A stretch of DNA of 64,000 nucleotides from Haematococcus lacustris (Eukaryota > Chlorophyta > Chlorophyceae > Chlamydomonadales > Haematococcaceae). The DNA lies in NCBI GenBank assembly GCA_030144725.1, contig JASKMD010000009.1:2395031-2459030 (forward strand). Reading direction: 5' to 3'. Below, piece by piece: positions 36,281 through 49,300 of this stretch. The first letter of the stretch is position 1. Each line of letters starts with the position of its first letter. The position numbers and the translations under genes are program-made. The notes under the pieces are model-generated. The model did no database searches and was not told where the DNA came from. It worked only from the letters and a program-made list of their open reading frames with translations.

Positions 36281-38122
36281 ATGGTGTATGTGAATGAACC
36301 ATGTAAGCTGGACTCCCCACGCATCCTAGGAGTTGTTTGTTCTTCTATAACAAAACAAGTGCCTCTTCCGTTTGTCTTCACAGCCAGACTAGGAGGGAGA
36401 GAATGTGTAGCTATGATTGACACTGGAGCTACGTACACCATCTTGTCAGAGAAGTGGCTAAATCAACCAGGCTACAAGAACAAACACATGAGCGTGACTC
36501 TTTTGGAACGAAGGATCTCGGTGGTGGCTGCAAACAATGCATCCATGCCTATCACCCAGCAAGTCCATGCAACTGTGTCAATTGAGAGGAGTGTTACGCC
36601 TGTGGCAGCCAAAATCTTACCAGAGATGTTGGAGGGTATTGACCTAATCTTGGGTGCTGACTGGCAGAAGTCACATGGCGCTGTGCTGGACGTTGGCTCA
36701 AACATATGCCACATCAAAGTCGGCAACAAGTTGCACAAGCTACACTCTCAGCACCACAAGTTCAGGCCGGGCGCAGCTGTTCTCGCCGCTGTGGCGGACA
36801 GTGGTGAAGCAGTGAAAGTGCTGAGCGCAAAACAAGCTGCAAGGGCCCTGAGAAAAGGTTGCTGCAGCGTGCTTGCCCTGGTCCAACCATCGGCTGCAAA
36901 TGATGATAAAGGCTGGTACAACGGCAGCCTTGCATCCGTTCTCATCAACAACCAAGAAGGGTGTAAGAAGCCTGGGCTTGTGCCGGCCTCAGTTATCGAC
37001 AGCATGGTGCATGAGGAATTCCCAACAGTGTTCCAGGACATGCCAGCTGGACTACCGCCTGACCGAGGGGTAGGCCACACCATTCGCTTAGAACCTGGAC
37101 ATGCACCTCCTTACCAACGTGCTCGGCGCTACAGTCTGAAAGAAATGGATGAGATGAGGAAGCAGGTAGCGGAGCTGTTGGCAAAGAAGCTCATTGAGCC
37201 TAGCAGCAGTCCGTATGGTGCCCCAGTCTTGTTTGTGCAGAAGCGTGATGGCACTCTCAGGATGTGCATTGATTTCCGCGCGCTAAACAAACTGACTGTG
37301 AGGGATAGGTACCCCCTGCCAAGAATTGACGACCTATTTGACAGAGTCCAAGGGAAGACGGTGTTCAGCTCGTTAGACCTCCAAAGTGGTTATCACCAAA
37401 TACGCATCACGCCTGAGGACGTGCCCAAAACTGCTTTCGTCACACCTGGAGGGCAGTTTCAGTACAAGGTGTTGTGTTTTGGGTTGACGAATGCCCCAGC
37501 CACCTTCCAACGTGTGATGAACCGTATCTTTGAGAAGCAGCTGTTGGCGTGCACGGTACTCGTGTATCTTGACGACATCTTGGTCATGAGTCGTTCGCCG
37601 GCGGAGCATGTACAACATCTTCGAGAGGTGTTGCAAGTCATGAAAGATAACAACCTGTATGCTTAGCTTAGTAAGTGTGAGTTTAACAAACCTGAGCTGA
37701 AGTTCTTGGGTCACATCGTGGGAAGGCATGGCATTGCCGTAGATCCTGCCAAAGTGCAAGTCATTCAGGATTGGGCTATGCCCACGTGTCTTAAAGAATT
37801 GCAGGCATTCCTTGGCCTCGCAAACTTCTTCCGGCGTTTCATTGCAGGCTACAGCACCATTGTTGCACCGCTGACACACCTTACTGGTGAAGCTGTGGCG
37901 GCCGGTACAAACTGGAGACAGCTCAGTGAGCCTGCTGTAAATGCTTTCAACGCTCTTAAAGAAGCTCTGTGTTCAGCACCTGTCTTGGCTCTCCCTGACC
38001 CGTTACAACCTTTTGAGGTGTGGTCTGATGCCTCACTTGCGGGCACGGGAGGTGTCCTGATGCAAAACGGCAGAGTGGTTGCGTACACGAGCCACAAGTT
38101 CACTCCGGCTCAGCACAGCTGA
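36281..38122 (+). pseudogene. Gypsy protease-RT, unit 3
   Basis: Nearly identical to unit 2 through protease and RT, including the TAG after NNLYA (37664) and the GCGTGCACGG variant. It has no SINE insertion and an intact gag tail (35657-36220). It ends at the tandem-join TGA. Confidence 0.88.
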
Positions 38123-38796
38123 GAACGACCTCACCAGTAGCTATTCTGTCACACCAGGACCAACGCAAGGGTGTGGATAGAGGTCACTCTAGTTTCCCTG
38201 CCCGTGGTCGTGGGCGTGGTGTGCAGGGGCTCATGACCTCTGATGAGGGCCACCAGTTCAAGCGTGATGGTGGGCAGTGGCAGCCAGTGCCACAGGGCTT
38301 CGTTCCTCATGGCGGTGGAGGCCGTGGCGGCCCGCTGCGAGGCCGTCGGGGTGATGACCAGTGGGACCGGGGATATGACCAATCAAGCCAGGGTGAGCGC
38401 ACCCCATATGGGCGTGACAGGCAAGGCAGGGGTGGCTATGGCCGTGGAGGCGCACGGGGAGGCCAGGGCCGTGGCAGCCAAGGAGGCCCAGGAAGTGGTG
38501 GCAGCCAGGGAGGCCCTGGGAGTGGCGGCAGTCAGGGAGGATGGCAAGGAGGCCATGGTGACCAGCAGGGTGGCGGCCAAGGCAGTTGGCAAGGAGGCCA
38601 CGGTGGCCAAGGAGGCGGTCGGCAGGGTGGCACTCAGCAGCCAGCATTTGCTGCTCCGGTAATGTTTCACCAGCCTAATGAGCCACTTGCCTGTGAGCAT
38701 TGTGCACCCCATCCATGCCAGTGCGCATGGGAATAGGAATCTGCCTGGACTGGTTTAGGGTGCAACCTACCAGGCGGGGACCAGCGTGTTGCTAAC

Positions 38797-40638
38797 ATGG
38801 TGTATGTGAATGAACCATGTAAGCTGGACTCCCCACGCATCCTAGGAGTTGTTTGTTCTTCTATAACAAAACAAGTGCCTCTTCCGTTTGTCTTCACAGC
38901 CAGACTAGGAGGGAGAGAATGTGTAGCTATGATTGACACTGGAGCTACGTACACCATCTTGTCAGAGAAGTGGCTAAATCAACCAGGCTACAAGAACAAA
39001 CACATGAGCGTGACTCTTTTGGAACGAAGGATCTCGGTGGTGGCTGCAAACAATGCATCCATGCCTATCACCCAGCAAGTCCATGCAACTGTGTCAATTG
39101 AGAGGAGTGTTACGCCTGTGGCAGCCAAAATCTTACCAGAGATGTTGGAGGGTATTGACCTAATCTTGGGTGCTGACTGGCAGAAGTCACATGGCGCTGT
39201 GCTGGACGTTGGCTCAAACATATGCCACATCAAAGTCGGCAACAAGTTGCACAAGCTACACTCTCAGCACCACAAGTTCAGGCCGGGCGCAGCTGTTCTC
39301 GCCGCTGTGGCGGACAGTGGTGAAGCAGTGAAAGTGCTGAGCGCAAAACAAGCTGCAAGGGCCCTGAGAAAAGGTTGCTGCAGCGTGCTTGCCCTGGTCC
39401 AACCATCGGCTGCAAATGATGATGAAGGCTGGTACAACGGCAGCCTTGCATCCGTTCTCATCAACAACCAAGAAGGGTGTGAGAGGCCTGGGCTTGTGCC
39501 GGCCTCAGTTATCGACAGCATGGTGCATGAGGAATTCCCAACAGTGTTCCTGGACATGCCAGCTGGACTACCGCCTGACCGAGGGGTAGGCCACACCATT
39601 CGCTTAGAACCTGGACATGCACCTCCTTACCAACGTGCTCGGCGCTACAGTCTGAAAGAAATGGATGAGATGAGGAAGCAGGTAGCGGAGCTGTTGGCAA
39701 AGAAGCTCATTGAGCCTAGCAGCAGTCCGTATGGTGCCCCAGTCTTGTTTGTGCAGAAGCGTGATGGCACTCTCAGGATGTGCATTGATTTCCGCGCGCT
39801 AAACAAACTGACTGTGAGGGATAGGTACCCCCTGCCAAGAATTGACGACCTATTTGACAGAGTCCAAGGGAAGACGGTGTTCAGCTCGTTAGACCTCCAA
39901 AGTGGTTATCACCAAATACGCATCACGCCTGAGGACGTGCCCAAAACTGCTTTCGTCACACCTGGAGGGCAGTTTCAGTACAAGGTGTTGTGTTTTGGGT
40001 TGACGAATGCCCCAGCCACCTTCCAACGTGTGATGAACCGTATCTTTGAGAAGCAGCTGCTGGCGGGCACGGTACTCGTGTATCTTGACGACATCTTGGT
40101 CATGAGTCGTTCGCCGGCGGAGCATGTACAACATCTTCGAGAGGTGTTGCAAGTCATGAAAGATAACAACCTGTATGCTAAGCTTAGTAAGTGTGAGTTT
40201 AACAAACCTGAGCTGAAGTTCTTGGGTCACATCGTGGGAAGGCATGGCATTGCCGTAGATCCTGCCGAAGTGCAAGTCATTCAGGATTGGGCTATGCCCA
40301 CGTGTCTTAAAGAATTGCAGGCATTCCTTGGCCTCGCAAACTTCTTCCGGCGTTTCATTGCAGGCTACAGCACCATTGCTGCACCGCTGACACACCTTAC
40401 TGGTGAAGCTGTGGCGGCCGGTACAAACTGGAGACAGCTCAGTGAGCCTGCTGTAAATGCTTTCAACGCTCTTAAAGAAGCTCTGTGTTCAGCACCTGTC
40501 TTGGCTCTCCCTGACCCGTTACAACCTTTTGAGGTGTGGTCTGATGCCTCACTTGCGGGCACGGGAGGTGTCCTGATGCAAAACGGCAGAGTGGTTGCGT
40601 ACACGAGCCACAAGTTCACTCCGGCTCAGCACAGCTGA
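38797..40638 (+). pseudogene. Gypsy protease-RT, unit 4 (open frame, truncated in RNase H)
   Basis: The only unit with both the motif A aspartate (SSLDLQSGYHQ) and no stop after NNLYA, so its protease and RT domains look intact for 613 codons. It is cut in early RNase H by the tandem-join TGA. It shares GATGATGAAGGC and TTCCTGGACATG with unit 5, and has a private GCCGAAGTGC change near 40264. It could in principle make a protease-RT lacking RNase H and integrase. Confidence 0.88.
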
Positions 40639-41312
40639 GAACGACCTCACCAGTAGCTATTCTGTCACACCAGGACCAACGCAAGGGTGTGGATAGAGGT
40701 CACTCTAGTTTCCCTGCCCGTGGTCGTGGGCGTGGTGTGCAGGGGCTCATGACCTCTGATGAGGGCCACCAGTTCAAGCGTGATGGTGGGCAGTGGCAGC
40801 CAGTGCCACAGGGCTTCGTTCCTCATGGCGGTGGAGGCCGTGGCGGCCCGCTGCGAGGCCGTCGGGGTGATGACCAGTGGGACCGGGGATATGACCAATC
40901 AAGCCAGGGTGAGCGCACCCCATATGGGCGTGACAGGCAAGGCAGGGGTGGCTATGGCCGTGGAGGCGCACGGGGAGGCCAGGGCCGTGGCAGCCAAGGA
41001 GGCCCAGGAAGTGGTGGCAGCCAGGGAGGCCCTGGGAGTGGCGGCAGTCAGGGAGGATGGCAAGGAGGCCATGGTGACCAGCAGGGTGGCGGCCAAGGCA
41101 GTTGGCAACGAGGCCACGGTGGCCAAGGAGGCGGTCGGCAGGGTGGCACTCAGCAGCCAGCATTTGCTGCTCCGGTAATGTTTCACCAGCCTAATGAGCC
41201 ACTTGCCTGTGAGCATTGTGCACCCCATCCATGCCAGTGCGCATGGGAATAGGAATCTGCCTGGACTGGTTTAGGGTGCAACCTACCAGGCGGGGACCAG
41301 CGTGTTGCTAAC

Positions 41313-44129
41313 ATGGTGTATGTGAATGAACCATGTAAGCTGGACTCCCCACGCATCCTAGGAGTTGTTTGTTCTTCTATAACAAAACAAGTGCCTCTTC
41401 CGTTTGTCTTCACAGCCAGACTAGGAGGGAGAGAATGTGTAGCTATGATTGACACTGGAGCTACGTACACCATCTTGTCAGAGAAGTGGCTAAATCAACC
41501 AGGCTACAAGAACAAACACATGAGCGTGACTCTTTTGGAACGAAGGATCTCGGTGGTGGCTGCAAACAATGCATCCATGCCTATCACCCAGCAAGTCCAT
41601 GCAACTGTGTCAATTGAGAGGAGTGTTACGCCTGTGGCAGCCAAAATCTTACCAGAGATGTTGGAGGGTATTGACCTAATCTTGGGTGCTGACTGGCAGA
41701 AGTCACATGGCGCTGTGCTGGACGTTGGCTCAAACATATGCCACATCAAAGTCGGCAACAAGTTGCACAAGCTACACTCTCAGCACCACAAGTTCAGGCC
41801 GGGCGCAGCTGTTCTCGCCGCTGTGGCGGACAGTGGTGAAGCAGTGAAAGTGCTGAGCGCAAAACAAGCTGCAAGGGCCCTGAGAAAAGGTTGCTGCAGC
41901 GTGCTTGCCCTGGTCCAACCATCGGCTGCAAATGATGATGAAGGCTGGTACAACGGCAGCCTTGCATCCGTTCTCATCAACAACCAAGAAGGGTGTGAGA
42001 GGCCTGGGCTTGTGCCGGCCTCAGTTATCGACAGCATGGTGCATGAGGAATTCCCAACAGTGTTCCTGGACATGCCAGCTGGACTACCGCCTGACCGAGG
42101 GGTAGGCCACACCATTCGCTTAGAACCTGGACATGCACCTCCTTACCAACGTGCTCGGCGCTACAGTCTGAAAGAAATGGATGAGATGAGGAAGCAGGTA
42201 GCGGAGCTGTTGGCAAAGAAGCTCATTGAGCCTAGCAGCAGTCCGTATGGTGCCCCAGTCTTGTTTGTGCAGAAGCGTGATGGCACTCTCAGGATGTGCA
42301 TTGATTTCCGCGCGCTAAACAAACTGACTGTGAGGGATAGGTACCCCCTGCCAAGAATTGACGACCTATTTGACAGAGTCCAAGGGAAGACGGTGTTCAG
42401 CTCGTTAGACCTCCAAAGTGGTTATCACCAAATACGCATCACGCCTGAGGACGTGCCCAAAACTGCTTTCGTCACACCTGGAGGGCAGTTTCAGTACAAG
42501 GTGTTGTGTTTTGGGTTGACGAATGCCCCAGCCACCTTCCAACGTGTGATGAACCGTATCTTTGAGAAGCAGCTGCTGGCGGGCACGGTACTCGTGTATC
42601 TTGACGACATCTTGGTCATGAGTCGTTCGCCGGCGGAGCATGTACAACATCTTCGAGAGGTGTTGCAAGTCATGAAAGATAACAACCTGTATGCTTAGCT
42701 TAGTAAGTGTGAGTTTAACAAACCTGAGCTGAAGTTCTTGGGTCACATCGTGGGAAGGCATGGCATTGCCGTAGATCCTGCCAAAGTGCAAGTCATTCAG
42801 GATTGGGCTATGCCCACGTGTCTTAAAGAATTGCAGGCATTCCTTGGCCTCGCAAACTTCTTCCGGCGTTTCATTGCAGGCTACAGCACCATTGCTGCAC
42901 CGCTGACACACCTTACTGGTGAAGCTGTGGCGGCCGGTACAAACTGGAGACAGCTCAGTGAGCCTGCTGTAAATGCTTTCAACGCTCTTAAAGAAGCTCT
43001 GTGTTCAGCACCTGTCTTGGCTCTCCCTGACCCGTTACAACCTTTTGAGGTGTGGTCTGATGCCTCACTTGCGGGCACGGGAGGTGTCCTGATGCAAAAC
43101 GGCAGAGTGGTTGCGTACACGAGCCACAAGTTCACTCCGGCTCAAGTCAAGTACACCACAGGGGGGCAGGAATTGTTAGGTATCATAAGAGCAATGCAAG
43201 AATGGCGCTGCTACCTCGATGGAGCAGTGCATGTGACTGTTGTGACTGACCACAACCCTCTGATCTACCTGAAAACTCAAACCAATCTTTCAAGGCGACA
43301 AGCCCGGTGGATGGAATTCCTGGCACGCTTTGACCATCACATTGAGTACAAACCAGGCAAGGGCAATGTGGCAGATCCTTTGAGTCGCAATCCTGGTCTG
43401 ACACATCACGATGACGATGATGACGGCCAACCCATCCTACTCACCATGGGTGCCCAGCTCTGTGTGTCAGGTGTGTATGCCATGGTGATGACAAGGCGAC
43501 AGGCTGGCTTACAAGTGCAGTCTCCTTTTCAGCCCCCACCGGTGCCACCTAGCCAACCAGCTGCCCCCCGCAAGCAAAAGCGTCAGCAGAAGCGTGCGCG
43601 CTGTGCCAGCGGTGGTCAACCTCCTCCCTCCGTGGTCCCATGTGACAAGTGGCCTGATGGGGGGGAGAAGCAGCTGGATTCGGCCACACACACACCTGCA
43701 GGCAAAACCCATAGCACGACGCAAGGAAGCTCACTTGTCAAGGCCATCATCAATGGGTACAGCACCGATGATCGCTTTGCTGATCGTGCATACACCCAGG
43801 CCTATGAGTTGAGCGAGACGGGGCTATGGATGTCGGGCGGAAAGGTGGTTGTACCCAAGAGCCCCTTGGTCAAAAGAGAGGTGCTTGAAGCGTGCCACGA
43901 TGCAAAATATGCCGGCCATATGGGCATGAGCAAAACATGGCATACTGTGGATCTCAGCTTCACCTGGCCAGGCATGCGCAAGGATGTAGAGGACTATGTC
44001 AGGCAATGCGATGCCTGCCAGCGCAACAAGCCCAGCACTCGTCTCAAGGCCGGAAAGCTCCAGCCCCTGTCTATACCTGGTCGTCGCTGGGAAAGTGTGA
44101 GTATGGACTTCATTGTAAAACTGCCAAAG
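41313..44129 (+). pseudogene. Gypsy protease-RT-RNase H-integrase N-terminus, unit 5
   Basis: Unit 5 is the only one joined to the rest of pol. A TAG at 42696 interrupts the RT after NNLYA. The frame then continues through RNase H (WSDASLAGTGG to DHNPLIYLKTQTNLSRRQARWMEFL) and a proline/lysine-rich linker. It ends in the integrase zinc finger (ACHDAKYAGHMG ... RQCDACQ, H2C2) and the first catalytic aspartate (SMDFIVKLPK). Coding is broken at 44129/44130 by the 13.6-kb insertion and resumes at 57775. Confidence 0.88.
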
Positions 44130-44172
44130 CACTCACACAAATTAGCAGCGTCACCTGCTCAGTATCCATGGT
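44130..44172 (+). repeat. Left terminal inverted repeat
   Basis: It begins CACTCACA, then AATTAGCAGCG, and later GTATCCATGG. It matches the reverse complement of 57730-57772 at 37 of 43 positions. The GCAGTATCC word inside recurs in all three satellite arrays. Confidence 0.8.
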
Positions 44173-44200
44173 CACCTGCTCAGTAGCTAGTGTCACCTGC

Positions 44201-44222
44201 GCAGTATCCATAAGGATACTGC
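44201..44222. repeat. Perfect hairpin at the head of the left satellite array
   Basis: GCAGTATCC, loop ATAA, then GGATACTGC: a 9-bp perfect stem. It is the point where the terminal GCAGTATCC word inverts and the array of the opposite orientation starts. Confidence 0.9.
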
Positions 44223-46115
44223 TCTGTAGTCATGTGGATACTGCTACGTATGTATGTGGATACTGCTCTGTAGTCATTGCATACTGCTCTGTAGTCATGT
44301 GGATACTGCTCTGTATGTATGTGGATACTGCTCTGTAGTCATTGCATACTGCTCTGTAGTCATGTGGATACTGCTCTGTAACCATTGCATACTGCGCAGT
44401 AGGCATGTGGATACCGCTCTGTAATTATGTGGATACTGCTCTGTATTAATATAGATACTGCTCTGTAGCTATTGAATACTGCTCTGTAATCATGTGAATA
44501 CTGCTCTGTAGTCATTAGATACTGCTCTGTAGTCATGTGGATACTGCTCTGTAGCCATGTAAATACTGTGCAGTAGTCATGTGGATACTGCTCTGTAGTC
44601 ATTGTATACTGCTCTGTAGCCATGTGAATACTGCTCTGTAGTCATATGTATACTGCTCTGTAGTCATGTGGATACTGCTCTGTAGTCATGTGGATACTGC
44701 TCTGTAGGCATATGGATACTGCTCTGTAGGCATGTGGATACTGCTCTGTAGTCATGTGGATACCGCTCTGTAGGCATATGGATACTGCTCTGTAGTCATG
44801 TGGATACTGCGCAGTAGTCATGTGGATACTGCTCTGTAGGCATATGGATACTGCTCTGTAGCCATGTGAATACTGCTCTGTAGTCATGTGGATACTGCTC
44901 TGTAGTCATGTGGATATTGCTCTGTAGGCATATGGATACTGCTCTGTAGTTATGTGGATACTGCTATGTATGCATGTGGATACTACTCTGTAGTCATGTG
45001 TATACTGCTCTGTAGCCATGTGAATACTGCTCTGTAGTCATGTGTATACTGCTCTGTAGTCATGTGGATACTGCTCTGTGGTCATGTGGATACTGCTCTG
45101 TAGTCATGTGGATACCGCTCTGTAGGCATATGGATACTGCTCTGTAGTCATGTGGACACTGCTCTGTGGTCGTGTGGATATTGCTCTGTAGTCATGTGGA
45201 TACTGCTCTGTAGGCATATGGATACTGCTCTGTAGTTATGTGGATACTGCTATGTATGCATGTGGATACTGCTATGTATGCATGTGGATACTACTCTGTA
45301 GTCATGTGTATACTGCTCTGTAGTCATGTGTATACTGCTCTGTAGTCATGTGGATACTGCTCTGTGGTCATGTGGATACTGCTCTGTAGTCATGTGGATA
45401 CTGCTCTGTAGGCATATAGATACTGCTCTGTAGTTATGTGGATACTGCTATGTATGCATGTGGATACTGCTATGTATGCATGTGGATACTACTCTGTAGG
45501 CATATGGATACTGCTCTGTAGTCATGTGTATACTGCGCAGTAGTCATGTGTATACTGCTCTGTAGTCATGTGGATACTGCTCTGTGGTCATGTGGATACT
45601 GCTCTGTAGTCATGTGGATACCGCTCTGTAGGCATATGGATACTGCTCTGTAGTCATGTGGATACTGCTCTGTGGTCGTGTGGATATTGCTCTGTAGTCA
45701 TGTGGATACTGCTCTGTAGGCATATGGATACTGCTCTGTAGTTATGTGGATACTGCTATGTATGCATGTGGATACTGCTATGTATGCATGTGGATACTAC
45801 TCTGTAGTCATGTGTATACTGCTCTGTAGTCATGTGTATACTGCTCTGTAGTCATGTGGATACTGCTCTGTGGTCATGTGGATACTGCTCTGTAGTCATG
45901 TGGATACTGCTCTGTAGGCATATAGATACTGCTCTGTAGTTATGTGGATACTGCTATGTATGCATGTGGATACTGCTATGTATGCATGTGGATACTACTC
46001 TGTAGGCATATGGATACTGCTCTGTAGTCATGTGTATACTGCGCAGTAGGCATGTGGATACTGCTCTGTAGGCATATGGATACTGCTCTGTAGTCATGTG
46101 GATACTGCTATGTAT
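44223..46115 (+). repeat. Left 22-bp satellite array
   Basis: About 1.9 kb of tandem 22-bp monomers with core GGATACTGCTCTGTAG and a variable ATG-containing spacer (CATGTG, CATATG, CATTGC). Some monomers have CGCAGT or TATGTA in place of CTCTGT. A higher-order repeat of 506 bp (23 monomers) is visible: the TTATGTGG block at 45235 recurs at 45741, and the one at 45433 recurs at 45939. No gene is present. Confidence 0.93.
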
Positions 46116-46333
46116 CTACATATAAAAAACTTAAGGGTGCAAGAAAAATGTGCTCGGAATGGCCTGCGATTCAACGTGCGACCTCTCCTAACTTCAACAC
46201 CGCATAGTACATCGAGGAAATCGAGCGCGACTCACTGTGCGGTAAGATCGAAAGTCGTTCTGAAATTTGGAGGCCTTAAAAATAGAGATGAGTAGTGGGT
46301 CTGGTAATGTAGACGCCAGCGCGTCTACTCGCG
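46116..46333 (+). other. Unique leader before the Rep/helicase start
   Basis: A short non-repetitive, lower-GC stretch between the satellite array and the first ATG. It probably holds the promoter and 5' UTR. I see no strong TATA box apart from an A/T-rich ACATATAAAAAAC at about 46118. Confidence 0.4.
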
Positions 46334-49300
46334 ATGTTTCGTTTTGAATGGTCTGGCCGGCCCGTCAACCGACAGCCCAGTCAACCCTCAACCCCTACGG
46401 AGTACAGCCTCTTTCATGACGTCCCCCTTTATGCGTTGGCCTCCATGCCTTGCGTTTGCGGCTGCTCTTCAGCTGTTCCCTTCACTGGCATTGGCGGTGA
46501 GCGGCTGCAATTCGTGCATTTCATTCCAAGGGGTACGCTTTGCAATGTACAGGTTTCCACGCAGGTATCCAGCGACCGGCAGGACAGCCAACATTCAGTT
46601 GTCAGACGACGACTATTCACGGATGCCGAGCTTGCGGGACCCGCAATCGGTGGCATCTCTGCTCACGGTTCAGCAACGCAGACGGGTCGGCTGTCCCGTT
46701 TCCTTAGCCCAGCCCACAGCCCTCAAGCGCCAGCAGCCATCCGCCAAAGGCTGCTGACAACAACCTTCAGCCCTCTCCGCATCAGCCAAGTGTTGTTCCC
46801 TCTGCATGATGCCATTCCCCTGTCAGCCGCTGAGCTTTCACCCCGGGGTGAGCCTCCCACCCAACCACGTGGCCTATCCCCAGCACACCTCCCCCATTTG
46901 CCTGGAGCCCCAGCGCCAGGGGAGCCAGCAGGACGGGGCAGAGGCAGGCTCAGGGGGAGGGGCAGGCCAAGGGGCACAGGTAGAGGTGGAATATCCTCTG
47001 TGCATGTTGGGCGAGGTAGGGGTGGGGGCCGCCGTCCACAAGCAATGCGGCCATTGCTGCCAGTTTCACCTGCTGCACGCCCCATGGCAGCCTCTCCCGT
47101 ATTCCCCGCTCCAGCTGCTCCTATTCTGCCCCCTCAGCCACGCTACCCCCGCCGTAATCAGCCCCCCTTGCCGGCTGCAGATGCCTGGTTGCTGTCCTCC
47201 CTCACCCCTCCAGAATCCCCAATGCAGTCTGACTCTGACAACGACTACCAGCCAGTGGCAGCAGCACGGGGTCGGGGCCGGGGTTTGGGTAGGGGTGGGG
47301 ATAGGGACATCATGGACTCAGACTCTCACCCTGACTTCCTGCCTGCAGCCGCAGCGAGGGGTGGGGGCAGGGGCCGTGGGAGACGAGGGGCCGGGGCGCA
47401 CCGCAGCTTCAGGGCTGCTCAGGGTGACTCCCTGGCACACGTCCAGCGCCACATCCTGGCCAGCCGGCAAGGCTGCCTGTGCTCCCACTGTGGGGCCTCC
47501 ATGTGGCCAGCTGAGCGCATCTCAACCACCAGCTTGGCCAACCCTGTGTTTGGGCTGTGCTGCGCACGAGGCCAGGTGCAGTTGTTCCCCCTGCCAGAGC
47601 CTCCTCAGCCCCTTGCGCGGCTTTTGCAAGAGCAGACGCCATGTGGAAGGGGGTTCAGGCAGGGCATCCGGCAATACAACTGCAGCCTGCAGCTGGCCTC
47701 CTCTGCCATCCGTGTTGACCGCAGCATTGAGAACGGCGTGCAACAGATTGTGGTCAATGGCGCTGTGCACCACCGCATGGGTGGTCTTCAACCTGCCCCC
47801 GGTGAACAGCCCCGGTTTGCCCAACTGTACATCCTGGACCCGCAGCTGCAGCTTGAACGCCGGCTGGACGTCTTTGAGAACCTGGACCAGCGAGTGCTGC
47901 TGCAGCTGCAACATATGCTCATGCACAGCAACCCCTATGTCCAGGGCTGCAGGTCTGCCATGGAGCGGGCCGCTGCAGACACTACTCAAGTGTACCGCCT
48001 CATCATCAGGTACAACGGCAATAACAAACCCGTGCAATCTTTGCAACCAGCAACATGTGCAACCTGTGCAATCAGGCCCGCCTGCCCACTTGCAGTGCTG
48101 ATGTGCCTGTGGCTGATCAAAGGCGCTACAACCTGCCAGTAGCCTGCGAGATTGCTGGCTTTATGCCTGGCGCGGAGGACGACCAACCGCCCGAGGTGAG
48201 GTGTCAGTTGCCCACATGGCCATGACCTCATCTTTTAACATGCCTTTGTTGCCTGCTTGTGGCAGAACCCCCATCGTCAGATCGTGGTACACACTCGCGA
48301 TGGCACCGTGAGGTTCCTGTCCGATCTTCACCCCTCCTACCACCCAATGCACTTTGTTTTGCTGTTCCCAAGAGGTGAGCCCAACAAGTCCATCATGACC
48401 AAGCATGCAATACCACCTTATTCAACCATGCACCGTTGTGCTGCACAGGCGAGGTTGGCTGGCAGCCCAATATCCCTTTGGTGCAGCCACAGCAAGAACA
48501 GCAGCAGGATCCAGCTCAGGGGGAGCAAATGGTCAGGGGGAGAGGCAGAGGGAGGGGCAGGGGGAGGGGCAGGGGGAGGGGCAGGGGGGCTCAGCATGCC
48601 CGGCAGGCAGAGGAGGGCGTCCTGCCTGATGAAAACCTTGGGGTGGAGGATGAGCTAGAGGCTCGGCAGCGTGCCATCACCCCCAGGCAACACGCCGCTT
48701 ACCGCCTAATGCAGAGACCCGGCGAGAGCCAGGCCATGTTCTGCGCAGGCCGCCTGATGCAAGAGTACGCTGTTGACTGCTATTGCCAGGTGGGTGCTAC
48801 TGCCAGGGTAGGGTCAGGGTCATGGGTGTGCCATGCCATGTCTGTGACATGCCTGTGCCATGGTTGCAGGTTGAGAACCAGCGGCTCAGGTACCTACGGT
48901 GCAACCAACCTGCTCTGAGAGCTGACGTGTACCGTGGCGTGCGCGATGCCCTGGCAGCTGGAGAGGGCGACATGCGCGCAATCGGGCAGCGGATTGTGCT
49001 GCCCTCCTCCTTCATTGGCAGCCCGCGACACATGCAGCAACTGTATCAAGACGCCATCAGCATTGTACGCCACTTGGGCAAGCCAGACCTGTTTGTCACC
49101 ATGACTTGCAACCCCAAGTGGTCTGACATCACTTGCGAGCTGCTGCCTGGCCAGTCCGCAGCCGACAGGCCGGACCTCACCACGCGGGTCTTCATGCTCA
49201 AGTTCAAGGAACTCATGCGTGACCTGACTGACCTCCATGTCCTGGGCCGTATCACCGGCCACGTGCACTGCATTGAGTTCCAGAAGCGTGGGCTGCCACA

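Larger units (their letters stand above)
29965..43144 (+). repeat. Five tandem copies of a 2516-bp gag-tail/protease/RT unit
   Basis: Units are 29965-32480, 32481-35615 (with a 619-bp SINE insertion and target duplication), 35616-38131, 38132-40647 and 40648-43144. Units 1-4 end with the same join. The RNase H sequence ending CCGGCTCA is followed by GCACAGCTGAGAACGACCT (19 nt, identical to gag 27724-27742), then CACCAGTAGC, the start of the next unit. The join creates a TGA that ends each RT frame. Only unit 5 runs on into complete RNase H and integrase. Confidence 0.95.

Noticed and set aside
29965..43144. Simple assembly duplication as the explanation of the tandem units
   Set aside because: Units differ by private and shared variants and one has a SINE-like insert with its own target duplication, so they are not one sequence repeated by the assembler. 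Copy number should still be verified.
44223..46115. CRISPR-like appearance of regular short repeats
   Set aside because: Monomers are contiguous 22-bp tandem repeats with small point changes and no unique spacers; eukaryotic context and no cas genes.
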